Positions 35,629 to 45,023 are shown, counted from the first letter of the stretch. The stretch is DNA of 64,000 nt from Saccharopolyspora shandongensis (GCF_900106995.1 NZ_FNOK01000001.1:310001-374000), one strand, 5' to 3'. Notes: generated by a model from the sequence alone, not told the origin. Numbers and translations are program-made.

Positions 35629-37648
35629 TGCTCTCCCCTTCAGCGTTGTCGGCGCCGGGTCCCACCCGGTCGTCCGGCACCGGGCTCGGCCCGGTTCCCC
35701 CTTCGGCCGCCAGCGCCGAGTGCACGGTCTCGGCGGTGCGGCGGCCGATCCCGGGCACCTCGGCGATCTCGTCCACCCCGGCCTGGCGCAGCTTGCGCAC
35801 CGAACCGAAGTGCTTGAGCAACGCCGCGCGGCGGGTTTCGCCCAGTCCCGGAATCGCGTCCAATGTGGAGCTTGTCATGCGCTTGCCGCGCTTCTTGCGG
35901 TGGTAGCCGATGGCGAAGCGGTGCGCCTCGTCGCGGACCCGTTGCAGCAGGTAGAGCGCCTCGCTGGTGCGCGCCAAGATCACCGGGTCCGGGTCGGCGG
36001 GCAGCCAGACCTCCTCCAGCCGCTTCGCCAGCCCGATCACCGCGACGTCGGTGATGCCCATTTCGGTCAGCGCGTCCGCGGCCGCGTTGGCCTGCGGCGC
36101 GCCGCCGTCGATCACCAGCAGGTTCGGCGGGTAGGCGAACTTGCGCGGGCGGCCGGTGTCGGGGTCGATCGCCGCGCCGACCGGTCCGGAGCCGGTCTGC
36201 TCCGGCGGGATGTCGGACTTGGCCGTTTCGCTGAGGTAGCGGTGGAAGCGGCGGCGCACGACCTCGTCGATGGAGCCGACGTCGCCGCCCTCGGCGCCCT
36301 CCCGGACCTCGAAGCGGCGGTACTCGGACTTGCGCGGCACGCCGTCCTCGAACACCACCAGCGACGCCACCACGTCGGTGCCCTGCACGTGGCTGACGTC
36401 GATGCACTCGATGCGCAGCGGCGCGGTGTCCAGCGCCAGCGCTTCCTGGAGCTCCTGCAACGCCGCCGACCGCGCGGTCAGGTCACCCGCGCGGCGCAGC
36501 TTGTACTGCTGGAACGCCTCCTTGGCGTTGCGCTCGACGGTTTCCATCAGCGCCCGCTTGTCGCCGCGCTGCGGCACCCGGAGGCTGACGCGGCTGCCGC
36601 GCAGCTCGCCGAGCCAGCCGGCGATCGCCTCCTCGTCGTCGGGCAGCTGCGGCACCAGCACCTCGCGCGGCACCGGGGTGCCGCCGGCGTCGGCCTGGTC
36701 GGCCAGCGACGCCTGCTCGCCGTAGAACTGCGTGAGGAACTGCGAGGTGAGGGCGGCGGTATCGGTTTCCTCAGCCTTGTCGATGACCCAACCCCGCTGG
36801 CCACGCACCCGCCCGCCGCGAATGTGGAAGATCTGCACGGCGGCGGCGAGCTCGTCCTCGGCGAAGGCCACGACGTCGGCGTCGGTGCCGTCGCCAAGCA
36901 CCACCGCCTGCTTCTCCATCGCGCGCCGCAGGGCCTCCAGGTCGTCGCGCAGCCGGGCGGCGCGCTCGAACTCCAGCTCCGCGGAGGCGGCCTGCATCTC
37001 CTTGTCGAGCTTGCGCATCAGCTGGTCGGTGTGCCCGGCCAGGAAGTCGCAGAAGTCCTCGACGATGCCCCGGTGCTCGTCGGCGTCGACCCGGCCCACG
37101 CAGGGCGCCGAGCACTTGCCGATGTAGCCGAGCAGGCAGGGGCGGCCGATCTGCGAGTGCCGCTTGAACACCCCGCCGGAGCAGGTGCGCGCGGGGAACA
37201 CCCGCAGCAGCAGGTCGAGGGTCTCGCGGATCGCCCACGCGTGCGCGTACGGGCCGAAGTACCGCACGCCCTTGCGGCGCGGGCCGCGGTAGACGTGCAG
37301 GCGCGGGAACTCCTCGTGCAGGGTCACCGCCAGCACCGGGTACGACTTGTCGTCGCGGTAGCGGACGTTGAACTTCGGGTCGTACTCCTTGATCCAGGAG
37401 TACTCCAGCTGCAGCGCCTCGACCTCGGTGCCGACGACGGTCCACTGCACGCCGGTGGCCGTGGTGACCATCTGCCGGGTCCGCGGATGCAGTCCGGCGA
37501 GGTCGGCGAAGTACGACGAGAGCCTGCTGCGCAGGCTTTTCGCCTTGCCGACGTAGATCACTCGGCCGCCGGCATCGTGGAACCGGTAGACGCCGGGGGC
37601 GTCCGGGATCGTGCCTGGCGCTGGTCGGTAGGTGGACGGATCGGCCAC
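35621..37648 (-). CDS. uvrC: Excinuclease ABC subunit C
   Basis: UvrC makes both incisions in nucleotide excision repair. The 675-residue protein has the GIY-YIG domain ([20 protein letters not shown] near 19-38), the cysteine cluster segment [10 protein letters not shown], the UVR motif ([16 protein letters not shown], about 225), the C-terminal RNase H-like nuclease with [16 protein letters not shown] and [14 protein letters not shown], and two helix-hairpin-helix motifs ([13 protein letters not shown] and [12 protein letters not shown]) near the end. The GTG at 37648 follows GGTGGAGGC. It heads uvrC-rapZ-yvcK-whiA and diverges from a metallo-beta-lactamase gene. Confidence 0.96.
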   Translation of the reverse strand: MADPSTYRPAPGTIPDAPGVYRFHDAGGRVIYVGKAKSLRSRLSSYFADLAGLHPRTRQMVTTATGVQWTVVGTEVEALQLEYSWIKEYDPKFNVRYRDDKSYPVLAVTLHEEFPRLHVYRGPRRKGVRYFGPYAHAWAIRETLDLLLRVFPARTCSGGVFKRHSQIGRPCLLGYIGKCSAPCVGRVDADEHRGIVEDFCDFLAGHTDQLMRKLDKEMQAASAELEFERAARLRDDLEALRRAMEKQAVVLGDGTDADVVAFAEDELAAAVQIFHIRGGRVRGQRGWVIDKAEETDTAALTSQFLTQFYGEQASLADQADAGGTPVPREVLVPQLPDDEEAIAGWLGELRGSRVSLRVPQRGDKRALMETVERNAKEAFQQYKLRRAGDLTARSAALQELQEALALDTAPLRIECIDVSHVQGTDVVASLVVFEDGVPRKSEYRRFEVREGAEGGDVGSIDEVVRRRFHRYLSETAKSDIPPEQTGSGPVGAAIDPDTGRPRKFAYPPNLLVIDGGAPQANAAADALTEMGITDVAVIGLAKRLEEVWLPADPDPVILARTSEALYLLQRVRDEAHRFAIGYHRKKRGKRMTSSTLDAIPGLGETRRAALLKHFGSVRKLRQAGVDEIAEVPGIGRRTAETVHSALAAEGGTGPSPVPDDRVGPGADNAEGESSD

Positions 37649-37792
37649 GCCTCCACCCTACGTGCGGGGACCGACCGACCGGATCTCGGTGCGCCGACCG
37701 TTCGGTCCACCACCGGGGCGGCCCGGCAGGGCACACTGGTGGACGCCCGTGATCGCGCACCTCGGAAGAGCCCGGATCCGCGGAGGTCAGCA

Positions 37793-38731
37793 GTGAACAT
37801 CGACAACGCCCATCCCGAACGAGCGACGCTGTCCGAGGTCGGCCCCGGGGTTCACGCGTGGGTGCAGCCGGACGGTTCGTGGTGGATCAACAACGCGGGG
37901 GCGGTGCTCGGCGACGACGGTGTGGTGCTGATCGACACCTGCGCGACCGCGCGGCGCACCCGCCGGTTCCTGGACGCGGTGCGCGCCGCGAGCGGCGATG
38001 CGCCGATCCGGTTCGCGGTGAACACCCACCTGCACGGCGACCACACGCACGGCAACGCGCTGCTGCCCGACTCGACCGTCCTCATCGGACACCCGGCGAC
38101 CCGGACCGGCATCCTGGCCGAGACGATCCTCGCGGAGCCGCCGCCGGTGTGGGATCCCGTGCCGGACTGGGGCATCACCGAGTACCGCGCGCCGACGGTG
38201 CTGCTGCAGGACTCGCTGGTCCTGCAGAGCGGCGACCGGCGGGTCGAGCTGCACCACCCCGGGTACACCGCGCACACGCCCGGCGACGTGGTGGCGTGGG
38301 TGCCGGACGCCGGGGTGCTGTTCACCGGCGACCTGATCTTCCACGGCGTCACGCCGCTGGTGTTCATGGGTTCGGTGGAGGGCGCGCTGAAGGCGCTGGA
38401 CTGGCTGGCCGGGTTCGGCGCGGCGAAGGTGGTGCCGGGCCACGGCTCGGTCCTGCCGGGCTCGGCGTTCCCGCGGGTGCTGGAGGACCACGCCCGCTAC
38501 TACCGGTTCGTGCTGGACACGGCCCGCCAGGCCCGCACCGACGGCCTCTCGCCGCTGGAGGCGGCCCGGCGCTGCGACCTCGGCGAGTTCGCGGCCTGGC
38601 CGGACCGCGAGCGGATCGTGCTGAACCTGTACCGCGCCTACGCCGAAGCGGACGACGCCGAATTCGACCGGGCGGCGGCGTTCGCCGACGCGATCGCCTA
38701 CAACGGAGGCCCGCTCCGCTGCGCCGTCTGA
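37793..38731 (+). CDS. Metallo-beta-lactamase-fold hydrolase
   Basis: The 312-residue cytoplasmic MBL-fold protein has metal site NTHLHGDHTHGNALL (H79, H81, D83, H84), a downstream histidine in ELHHPGYTAHTPGDV, the bridging aspartate in VLFTGDLIF, and the last histidine in VVPGHGSVLPG. The single-domain layout with a C-terminal helical extension resembles SoxH-like or quinoprotein-relay hydrolases. Substrate unknown. GTG 37793 follows GCGGAGG and is set against a frame open far upstream through antisense uvrC. It is the first gene of the second accessory block. Confidence 0.88.
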   Translation: MNIDNAHPERATLSEVGPGVHAWVQPDGSWWINNAGAVLGDDGVVLIDTCATARRTRRFLDAVRAASGDAPIRFAVNTHLHGDHTHGNALLPDSTVLIGHPATRTGILAETILAEPPPVWDPVPDWGITEYRAPTVLLQDSLVLQSGDRRVELHHPGYTAHTPGDVVAWVPDAGVLFTGDLIFHGVTPLVFMGSVEGALKALDWLAGFGAAKVVPGHGSVLPGSAFPRVLEDHARYYRFVLDTARQARTDGLSPLEAARRCDLGEFAAWPDRERIVLNLYRAYAEADDAEFDRAAAFADAIAYNGGPLRCAV

Positions 38732-38779
38732 TCCCGTGGTGGGCGGCAGTTTCAATTGAAACTGCCGCCCACCACGGGA
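38732..38779. repeat. 48-base perfect palindrome after the MBL gene
   Basis: The sequence from 38732 to 38779 is self-complementary without a mismatch, centred between 38755 and 38756, beginning one base after the stop codon. Its middle, GCAGTTTCAATTGAAACTGC, is two copies of the element's terminal repeat joined head to head. It can serve as a terminator, but the terminal-repeat core ties it to copy 5, which starts six bases later. Confidence 0.85.
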
Positions 38780-38785
38780 AAGTCA

Positions 38786-39055
38786 CAGTTTCAATGAGCG
38801 TTTTTCATCCTGGTCAACCCGCAATCGCGGGTCGCAAAGCTGCACGTCGATGGGGTGCCGCATGCGCCGCAGGCGCATAACCCACCTACGACACCTGCAC
38901 CGCCGCGGGTTCTCAGAGGCTTCCTGGCGAGGACGGCCCTGACGCCGTGTATCGGACATACATCAGGAGGGGCACCCACAGACCAGGGAGCCTCTGAGGT
39001 TCCGCCACCCGCACCGCCACGCAAACTGAGGTTGGAAAAACCTCAATTGAAACTG
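38786..39055 (+). repeat. Complete copy of the dispersed hairpin element (copy 5), MITE-like
   Basis: This copy begins CAGTTTCAATGAGCG and ends CTCAATTGAAACTG, matching copy 4 through nearly its whole length. Hairpin I is unchanged (ATGCGCC/GGCGCAT). In hairpin II the 14-base outer stem (38914-38927 with 38983-38996) has one G.U in place of A.U, and the inner stem is re-formed with different bases (CCTGA/TCAGG, 38938-38942/38963-38967). It lies between the convergent MBL and GH172 genes. Confidence 0.8.
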
Positions 39056-39066
39056 CGGGCCGGGGG

Positions 39067-40146
39067 TCAGAGGGGGCGCGGGATGCGGTCCGCCACCGGG
39101 GCGAGGGTGACCGGGAGCGCCGGGAGGGTCTGGTACCAGTACGCCACCGACGAGACGTCGTCGGAGCGCTTGTTGGCGTGCCCGTGCTCGATCGTCACCT
39201 TGATGGACTTCTCGAACACGACCGGGTCTTCGACGTGGAAGCGGTAGTAGGACACCTGCCCGCTCCAGTTCGGCCCGCCCGGCATGGTCAGCCCGTGGTA
39301 CGGCGCCTGGTACGGCTGGTTCGGGCACCACGCGGTGTTGAAGTAGTCCTCGGTGCCGGTGCCGTGCAGCCGCGGCGGCCAGGGCTCGCCGTCGATGAAG
39401 AACATGTCGTCGCCCTCGCCGTACCAGTTCCAGGCGCTGGTGTGGCGGAGGTTGTGCACGTTGAGCACGGTGCCGACGTAGTGGCCGCGGCCCTCGGCCT
39501 CCAGCAGCACGTAGTTGCCCGCGCCGTCGGTGTTGGTGCCGCCGAAGAGGAACTCCTCGTTGGTCTGGTCGCCCTGCTCGACGCCGTCGGCGGGGTTCTG
39601 CCGCCGCCACTGCGCGTGGAAGTAGCCCAGTTCCGGGTCGGCTTCGCCGTAGGTCTCGTAGTCGATGTAGTAGTAGAACGTCACCGGCTTGACGCTCATC
39701 TCGCTGATCAGCTCGAAGCGGGCGCGCCCGGCGAAGGGCATCGCGAACCAGCAGTTGAAGCCCTTGCCGTCCTGCGGGCTCATCTGCAGCGGCGCGGACG
39801 AGAAGTTGCCGCTCCGGCCGTGCCCCATGCCGAAGAAGTCGCCCAGCGGCACCAGCACCGCGGGGTGCGCCGAGTCGTCCCAGCTGATCTTCAGGACGAG
39901 CCGCCGCAGGTAGTCGTCCTCCAGCTCGGCGGGCTTGCCGACGTGGTCGAGGGCGACGGTGCACCAGATGTGGGTGATCACGCCCGGCCCGGCGATGTCG
40001 GCCAGTTCCCTGGTCTCCCCCGGCTCGATGCGCATGTTGTCGGTGTTGCCGCCGGTGCGGTCCCAGCTGGACACCCGGCCGCGCCGGGTCTGCCGCAGCC
40101 GTGGCAGATCCCGCAGGCTGCTGCCGAAATCCCCATATCCGGACAA
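39067..40146 (-). CDS. DUF2961/GH172-type putative glycoside hydrolase
   Basis: The 359-residue protein matches the DUF2961 family, now GH172, with members acting on alpha-D-fructofuranosides and D-arabinofuranosides. Characteristic blocks are GPGVITHIWCTV, LVPLGDFFGMGHG, FNCWFAMPFAGRARFEL, WYGEGDDMFFIDGEPWP and GTGTEDYFNTAWCP, the last two holding the acidic residues used in catalysis in this family. No signal peptide is evident, so it is probably cytoplasmic. I chose TTG 40146 because GGGGAGGAA precedes it by three bases and the domain begins at once (SGYGDFGSSLRDLPRL). It is transcribed alone. Confidence 0.85.
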   Translation of the reverse strand: MSGYGDFGSSLRDLPRLRQTRRGRVSSWDRTGGNTDNMRIEPGETRELADIAGPGVITHIWCTVALDHVGKPAELEDDYLRRLVLKISWDDSAHPAVLVPLGDFFGMGHGRSGNFSSAPLQMSPQDGKGFNCWFAMPFAGRARFELISEMSVKPVTFYYYIDYETYGEADPELGYFHAQWRRQNPADGVEQGDQTNEEFLFGGTNTDGAGNYVLLEAEGRGHYVGTVLNVHNLRHTSAWNWYGEGDDMFFIDGEPWPPRLHGTGTEDYFNTAWCPNQPYQAPYHGLTMPGGPNWSGQVSYYRFHVEDPVVFEKSIKVTIEHGHANKRSDDVSSVAYWYQTLPALPVTLAPVADRIPRPL

Positions 40147-40237
40147 GATTCCTCCCCAGTAATAGCGTGTGTGTCCGTGATCACTTCTTACCACGTGGAG
40201 ATCGGCGCACGATGCAATTTCCGGCGCCCGGCCTCGT

Positions 40238-41797
40238 TCAGCGCACCGGCTCGACGCTCCGGCCGGCGTGCTGGAAAGCGCCGTTCGGCAGCCGGCGGAA
40301 CCGGTCCACCTGCCGGACGCTGGGGCGCTTCCAGGCGTCGTCGTCCCGCCAGGTGAGCGACGCGATCCAGAGCTCACCATCGATGACGGCCAGTAGGTCC
40401 GGCCTGAGCCCGGTACCCAGCTCGCCCTGGTCACCGCGCAGCAGCACCTGCAGGAGCCGCGGATTCCGGGGATCCGAGGCGCCGTCGTACACCCGAACCT
40501 CGCCGATCCCGATGGTGTTGCCCAGGTCGCACGCCACGGTGAGCAGAGCGTCCTTGCGCCCGTCGCCGGTCACGTCGTGGAACAGCGAGTGATCGATGAG
40601 CACCGCGTCGCCCTGGTCCACCGGCGAGCAGGCATCGGCGAGGACCGCCTGCCAGTCGGCACCGCCGAGCGGGCCGTTCGGGTCCGGCCCGCAGATCTCG
40701 GTCGCCGTCGCCGAGCAATGCCGGACGTAGGCGCTCCAGGCGATCCACGCCCAGCTCCCGTCGTGCACCGTCGAGAACACCGCGGCCGAATCGCCGTTGC
40801 GGTAGATGATCGCGCCGTTGCGATGCACCGCACGGGTTTCCAGCAGCGCGGCCAGCGTCGGCGAATCGGGGATCTCGCTCAGGAAGTCGCGCCCCACCAC
40901 ACGATCGTCGAGGAACAGCGGGTCCGAAACGGCGGTGAGCGCGACATCACCTCGGCCCTGGCAGGCCACATCGTGCAAACCGATCAGCGCTCTCGTGGCG
41001 CTGTCCCCGAGCCGCTCCGCGGGCAGGTCCTCGACGTCGAGGTCGACCGAACCGCACCCGCCGCCGGACTCGGCCGGGCGCAGGAACGCCGTCCCCAGCT
41101 CCGAATCCCAGCGGGCGAACAGCTGCGGGTGGATCGACGCGGCGGTCTCCAGCGATCCGTCGTCGACGCGCATCGCGACCAGCCACTGCCCGGACAGGGT
41201 GAACGTCCAGGCCGGGCCCGGGACCAGGTCGGCCGGGCGCTGGTCGGCGTCGAGTCGGTAGCTCGCCGTCCGGTACAGCGCCGATTCCTCGCCGAACCAG
41301 GGGCGCGAAACCTTCGTCCACACGTCGACGTCCTCGTCGTCGACGATGCCGTACCGGGCGGGTTGCCCGGTGCAGTGCCCACCCGAACGGAGCGCGTCCC
41401 GGACCGGCTGGACCTCGCGCCGATCCAGCCTCGCGACCCCGACCAGCACCTGCGCGGGGTTCGGCAACGAGTACTGCGCCGCAACGGTTCCGGCATCCCC
41501 GCCCCACACGATCTCCTCGGCGATCGCATCGATCGGGCAGCCCTCCGGCGCAGCCACGTCGGACACGAGGAGCTGGCCGTTGTCCGTCGCGGAGCCGTCG
41601 GCTTCCGTGCGGCTCTGGAAGGGCCCTTCACCGGCCTGGGGCAGCAATTTCGCGAGCGCTTCCGTCGAATGGATGTCGATCGACCTGCCCGCGGGCGGTT
41701 CCGGCGACCGGTTGAGCAGGATTCCGGCCGCCAGCGCGATCGCGCCGACCGACCCGAGCACGAGGAGCCGACGCCGCAGACGCGGGTCATCCGGCAC
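40238..41797 (-). CDS. Module protein B1: membrane-anchored exported protein of unknown function
   Basis: The 519-residue protein has one N-terminal transmembrane anchor (LLVLGSVGAIALAAGILL, about residues 11-28) and a large exported part. That part contains many cysteines and a C-terminal region with HDVTGDGRKDALLTVACD, a D-x-T-G-D-G-x-x-D calcium-binding pattern like FG-GAP/VCBS repeats, followed by GEVRVYDGASDPRNPRLLQ. I do not recognise the family. It is a clear paralogue of the 489-residue protein encoded at 42775-44244 over nearly its whole length. GTG 41797 overlaps the stop of A1 by 11 bases, so the two are translationally coupled. Confidence 0.8.
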   Translation of the reverse strand: MPDDPRLRRRLLVLGSVGAIALAAGILLNRSPEPPAGRSIDIHSTEALAKLLPQAGEGPFQSRTEADGSATDNGQLLVSDVAAPEGCPIDAIAEEIVWGGDAGTVAAQYSLPNPAQVLVGVARLDRREVQPVRDALRSGGHCTGQPARYGIVDDEDVDVWTKVSRPWFGEESALYRTASYRLDADQRPADLVPGPAWTFTLSGQWLVAMRVDDGSLETAASIHPQLFARWDSELGTAFLRPAESGGGCGSVDLDVEDLPAERLGDSATRALIGLHDVACQGRGDVALTAVSDPLFLDDRVVGRDFLSEIPDSPTLAALLETRAVHRNGAIIYRNGDSAAVFSTVHDGSWAWIAWSAYVRHCSATATEICGPDPNGPLGGADWQAVLADACSPVDQGDAVLIDHSLFHDVTGDGRKDALLTVACDLGNTIGIGEVRVYDGASDPRNPRLLQVLLRGDQGELGTGLRPDLLAVIDGELWIASLTWRDDDAWKRPSVRQVDRFRRLPNGAFQHAGRSVEPVR

Positions 41798-42599
41798 AAC
41801 CGCCCCCTTCCTGGTTGGCGGGTACGGGTTCGAAGTCGCCATGCCCGCCGGCCCAGCTGAACGCCGAGCGGTAGCGGTCGGCGCGGCCGGTGATCTCGTA
41901 CGGCCCGTCCCGGGGCCGCACCTCGATCGTCTGCGCCTTGCCGTCGATCACCACGTCCAGTTCCAGGACCCAGGTGTAGTGCGCCTTCCCGGCACGCACC
42001 TCGACCTGGAACACCACGGTTTCCCCATCGGCCAGGGTGATCGCGTTGTCGGCGAAGTAGCGCTCACCCAGCTCCCGCCCCTCGATCACCCGCGCGGTCG
42101 GGTCGAGCTCGTCGAGGTCGATGCCGACCCGGATGGTCGGGCCACCGCCCTCCGCCCTGATGCAGGCGATCGTTCCGGAGAGATTCGGCTCCCTGGCGAG
42201 GATTCGGGCCCGCATGTCGGTGATCACGACGTTGCGCGAGCTCGCCCCCTCCACGGTGATCTTCGTGCCGAGCTGCTCGAGTTTCACCGCGCCGAGGGCC
42301 GGTGGGCCACCGCTCGGGTAGTCGCCGACGGGCCCGAGTTCCGCCACGCGCTCCGGAGGTATCACCGCGGCGAACGCGTGGCTGTAGTCGCCCACCGTTG
42401 TGTTGTCCACCTCCGCCGACACCAGCAGCGGCGGCCGGGTGATGTCGCGAACGGAGTTCCACAGCCACGGCGCCGCGACACCGGCCAGCGCGACCACCAA
42501 AGCACTGATGACCAAACCTGTTTTGGTCATCAGGAACCGCAAGCGCGACGGCTTCGGACCGGTTTCGGCGTTCACGCGCTCCGCGGTGTCCCCGGACAT
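41787..42599 (-). CDS. Module protein A1: single-pass membrane protein of unknown function
   Basis: The 270-residue protein has a cytoplasmic N-terminus, one transmembrane helix (about 29-52, VISALVVALAGVAAPWLWNS), and an exported beta-rich domain of about 200 residues with TRPPLLVSAEVDN, ITVEGASSRNVVITDMRARI, DLDELDPTARVIEG and LADGETVVFQVEVRAGKAHY. It ends GGGCAG, close to the GGC end of A2. Roughly half the residues are shared with A2 by eye. No known catalytic motif is seen; a binding or sensing role is conceivable. ATG 42599 fits, and a near-palindrome overlaps the putative promoter just upstream. Confidence 0.8.
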   Translation of the reverse strand: MSGDTAERVNAETGPKPSRLRFLMTKTGLVISALVVALAGVAAPWLWNSVRDITRPPLLVSAEVDNTTVGDYSHAFAAVIPPERVAELGPVGDYPSGGPPALGAVKLEQLGTKITVEGASSRNVVITDMRARILAREPNLSGTIACIRAEGGGPTIRVGIDLDELDPTARVIEGRELGERYFADNAITLADGETVVFQVEVRAGKAHYTWVLELDVVIDGKAQTIEVRPRDGPYEITGRADRYRSAFSWAGGHGDFEPVPANQEGGGCAG

Positions 42600-42638
42600 C
42601 CCCGCACCCCCACCCGACGGCCGCCGGCGATCACCACA

Positions 42639-42656
42639 GTGTAATCGCGATCACAC
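42639..42656. promoter_or_regulatory. Near-palindromic operator at the A1-B1 promoter
   Basis: GTGTAATCGCGATCACAC is an 18-base palindrome with one unmatched pair. On the minus strand it contains TACACT, a good -10 hexamer, about 40 bases before the A1 ATG. No regulator gene is adjacent, so the protein that would bind is unknown. Confidence 0.4.
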
Positions 42657-42774
42657 CGCATAGACGGCGGGTTCGCCGCGATGGTTCCCGGGATCGGCAC
42701 CGGGTCATGCGCCGGGACTCAGGAATTGCGTGCGAATCCGGTGCCGGACTTCCGCGGAAGGCCCGGGTCCCGGG

Positions 42775-44244
42775 TCACGACATGTCCTCGACATCCCGCC
42801 ATTCCGGCACGAAATTGCCGTCCTGCCAGCGGAATCCGTCCGTCACCAGCAGGTTCGGGTTGCCCTGCGGATCGTCCGGCGGCCAGCTCCACGACTGGAC
42901 GGTCAGCTCGTCGCCGGACAACGTCACGGTCGCCGGGGCGAGCCCGGTGCCCTGCGGGCCCGGATCGTCGCCCAGCAACGCCTGGATCAGCCGCGGCGAA
43001 TCCGGCGGCGACCCGCCGTCGTAGACCTGCACCTCGCGGAGGCGGGTGCCGTCGGCCAGGTCGCAGTTCACCGCGAGCACGGGCTCGGGACGGCCGTCTC
43101 CGGTCAGGTCCTGGAACCGGCTGTGCACGATCGCCGGGTATTCCTCGCCGCAGCCCCGCTCCGCCAGCACGGCCGTCCAATCCGCCCCGCCGAGCGGGCC
43201 GTAGGGATCCGGCTCGCACAGCCGGGCCGCAGCGGGTTCCGCGGTGGAGCAATGGCGCACGTAGGCGTCCCAGCCGAGGGGCGGTGCGCCTGGGGTGTAC
43301 AGCGTCGAGAACACCAGCGCGGAGTCGCCGGACCGGTAGGTCACCGCGCCGTTGCGGTAAACCGCGCGGCTCTCCAGGATTCGCGCGAACCCGGCGGGAT
43401 CGTCGACGTCCACCCGCCCGTCGACGTCGACGCCGTCGTCCACCACCAGCGGCGCCGACAGCACCGCCAGGACCGCGTCCATCCGGTTCTGGCAGGCCAG
43501 ATCGTGCATGCTCTGCAGCTGCGTGATCGCCTGCCTGCTGAGCGCGCCCGGCGGCAAGTCCGCGATGGCGACGTCCGCGGGCGGGCAGCCGCCTCGGGAT
43601 TCGCCCGGCTGCAGGAAGTTCGTGCCCACCTCGCGGTCGAACGCCGCCAGCATCGGCGGGTAGATATCGGCCGCTGTCTGCAAGGGGGATGTGTACGCGC
43701 CGATCGCCACCAGCCACTCGTCCGACATGGTGAACGTCCACACTGGACCGCCGCCGATGTTGGTGACGAACCGGCCTTCCGCATCCATGGTGGTGTCGGT
43801 GGTGGTGAACAGCGCCGACACGTCGCCGAACCACGGGCGCGCGATCTTCGTCCACACGGAGCCGCCGCTGGTGTCCGGGCGCTGGCAGTTGCCGGCCGAG
43901 CGCAGCGCGTCCCGCACCGGCGCCACATCGTCCTGCGCCAGCTGCACGATCGCCACCAGCGCAGACGTTTCCTCGCCGATCGTGTAGCCCTTGAAGACGG
44001 CGGAACTCGCGGTGCGGAACTGCTGCACGACCGGCACCGGGGCGCAATCCTCCACCGTCGCGAGGAAGGAGACCCTGTCGTACGAGGACTCGTCATTCGC
44101 GCGGAATCCGTCACCGGCCGCTGGCAGCAGCGCAGCCACCTCCTGCGGCGAACGGACCTCCGGCGGCCGGTTCCACCAGATCCCCAAGCCGACCCCGGCC
44201 GCCACGACCACGACGAGCGCCAGCACCCGGAGCGCGTACCGCAT
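42775..44244 (-). CDS. Module protein B2: membrane-anchored exported protein of unknown function
   Basis: The 489-residue paralogue of B1 has an N-terminal anchor (ALRVLALVVVVAAGVGLGIW, residues 4-23), then RPPEVRSPQEVAALLPAAGD. The shared blocks include VRDALRSAGNC, VWTKIARPWFGDVSAL, VWTFTMSDEWLVAIGAY, SAYVRHCS/DAYVRHCS-type and PYGPLGGADWTAVLA. The calcium-like motif is DLTGDGRPEPVLAVNCD. A short N-terminal segment recalls mycobacterial PknH-type sensor domains, but this is weak. Its ATG shares the A of the A2 stop (TGATG), so A2 and B2 are made together. Confidence 0.8.
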   Translation of the reverse strand: MRYALRVLALVVVVAAGVGLGIWWNRPPEVRSPQEVAALLPAAGDGFRANDESSYDRVSFLATVEDCAPVPVVQQFRTASSAVFKGYTIGEETSALVAIVQLAQDDVAPVRDALRSAGNCQRPDTSGGSVWTKIARPWFGDVSALFTTTDTTMDAEGRFVTNIGGGPVWTFTMSDEWLVAIGAYTSPLQTAADIYPPMLAAFDREVGTNFLQPGESRGGCPPADVAIADLPPGALSRQAITQLQSMHDLACQNRMDAVLAVLSAPLVVDDGVDVDGRVDVDDPAGFARILESRAVYRNGAVTYRSGDSALVFSTLYTPGAPPLGWDAYVRHCSTAEPAAARLCEPDPYGPLGGADWTAVLAERGCGEEYPAIVHSRFQDLTGDGRPEPVLAVNCDLADGTRLREVQVYDGGSPPDSPRLIQALLGDDPGPQGTGLAPATVTLSGDELTVQSWSWPPDDPQGNPNLLVTDGFRWQDGNFVPEWRDVEDMS

Positions 44245-45023
44245 CAGCAACCACCCGCCCGGTCCGGGAAACTCCAGGACTGCATGCCCCGGGCGGCGAA
44301 AACCGCCCCGTACCGCGGGCTGAACCCGGTCATCTCGAACTCGCCGGTGTCGGGCTTCGCGGTGTAGGTCTGCGGTTGTCCGTCGATGACGAGGTCGACG
44401 TCGATCACCCAGCGGTAGTGGCCGTCGTCGGCGCGCGATTCGACCTGGAACACCACCGTCTCGCCGTCGGCGAGCTGCTGCGCCTGGCCGGTGAAGTACG
44501 GCTCGCCGAGCCTCCTGCCGTCGAGCACCCGCGCCACCGGGCGGAACTCGTCCAGGTCGAAGCCGATCCGCTTCGCGGGCAGGTCGCCCTGCGGCGTGCT
44601 GCAGAGCAGCGTCCCGGCGACGTTCGGCTCCCGGCTCAGGATCCGGGCGCGCATGTTCGTGATCACCACGTCGCGGGAGCGAGCGCCCTCGATGGTCACC
44701 GTCGTGCCGTGCACGCCGGCCTTCACGGCGCGGCGCAGCGCAGGCGAATCGGCCAGGAACTCCGCAGGTGTCCCGATTTCTGCCGGATCGGCCACGTCGG
44801 GCAGCGCGTAGCTGCGATCGTCCACCGGGCCGCCGTCCGAGCTCGCCCACACCAGGACCGGTGGGCGCGACACGTCGCGGGCGGCGTTCCACAGCATCGG
44901 CGCGGCGACCCCGGCCAGCGCGCCGACGAGCGCCACGACCACGAACGCCGGGCCGCGCAGCAACCGTTGCCACCACCTGCGCCGCGGTGTCGCGGCGCCG
45001 GATCCATCCGATTCCGTCGCCAC
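44244..45023 (-). CDS. Module protein A2: single-pass membrane protein of unknown function
   Basis: The 259-residue paralogue of A1 has a basic cytoplasmic N-terminus (RRRWWQRLLRG), a transmembrane helix (AFVVVALVGALAGVAAPMLW) and an exported domain with SRPPVLVWASSDG, VTIEGARSRDVVITNMRARI, DLDEFRPVARVLDG and LADGETVVFQVESR, ending in a terminal cysteine (RAGGC). GGGGAGG precedes a TTG-GTG pair; I chose the GTG at 45023, but the TTG or an upstream ATG at 45101 are possible. It leads the A2-B2 pair, which lies directly upstream of A1-B1 on the same strand. Confidence 0.75.
   Translation of the reverse strand: MATESDGSGAATPRRRWWQRLLRGPAFVVVALVGALAGVAAPMLWNAARDVSRPPVLVWASSDGGPVDDRSYALPDVADPAEIGTPAEFLADSPALRRAVKAGVHGTTVTIEGARSRDVVITNMRARILSREPNVAGTLLCSTPQGDLPAKRIGFDLDEFRPVARVLDGRRLGEPYFTGQAQQLADGETVVFQVESRADDGHYRWVIDVDLVIDGQPQTYTAKPDTGEFEMTGFSPRYGAVFAARGMQSWSFPDRAGGC

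Noticed and set aside
35387..37792. Very long plus-strand open frame antisense to uvrC and joined to the MBL gene
   Set aside because: It is a shadow of uvrC in GC-rich DNA; the MBL domain begins at GTG 37793 with its own ribosome site.
38749..38762. GTTTCAATTGAAAC-like sequence resembling CRISPR repeat ends
   Set aside because: There are no regularly spaced direct repeats with unique spacers and no cas gene; the sequence is the terminal repeat of the dispersed element.
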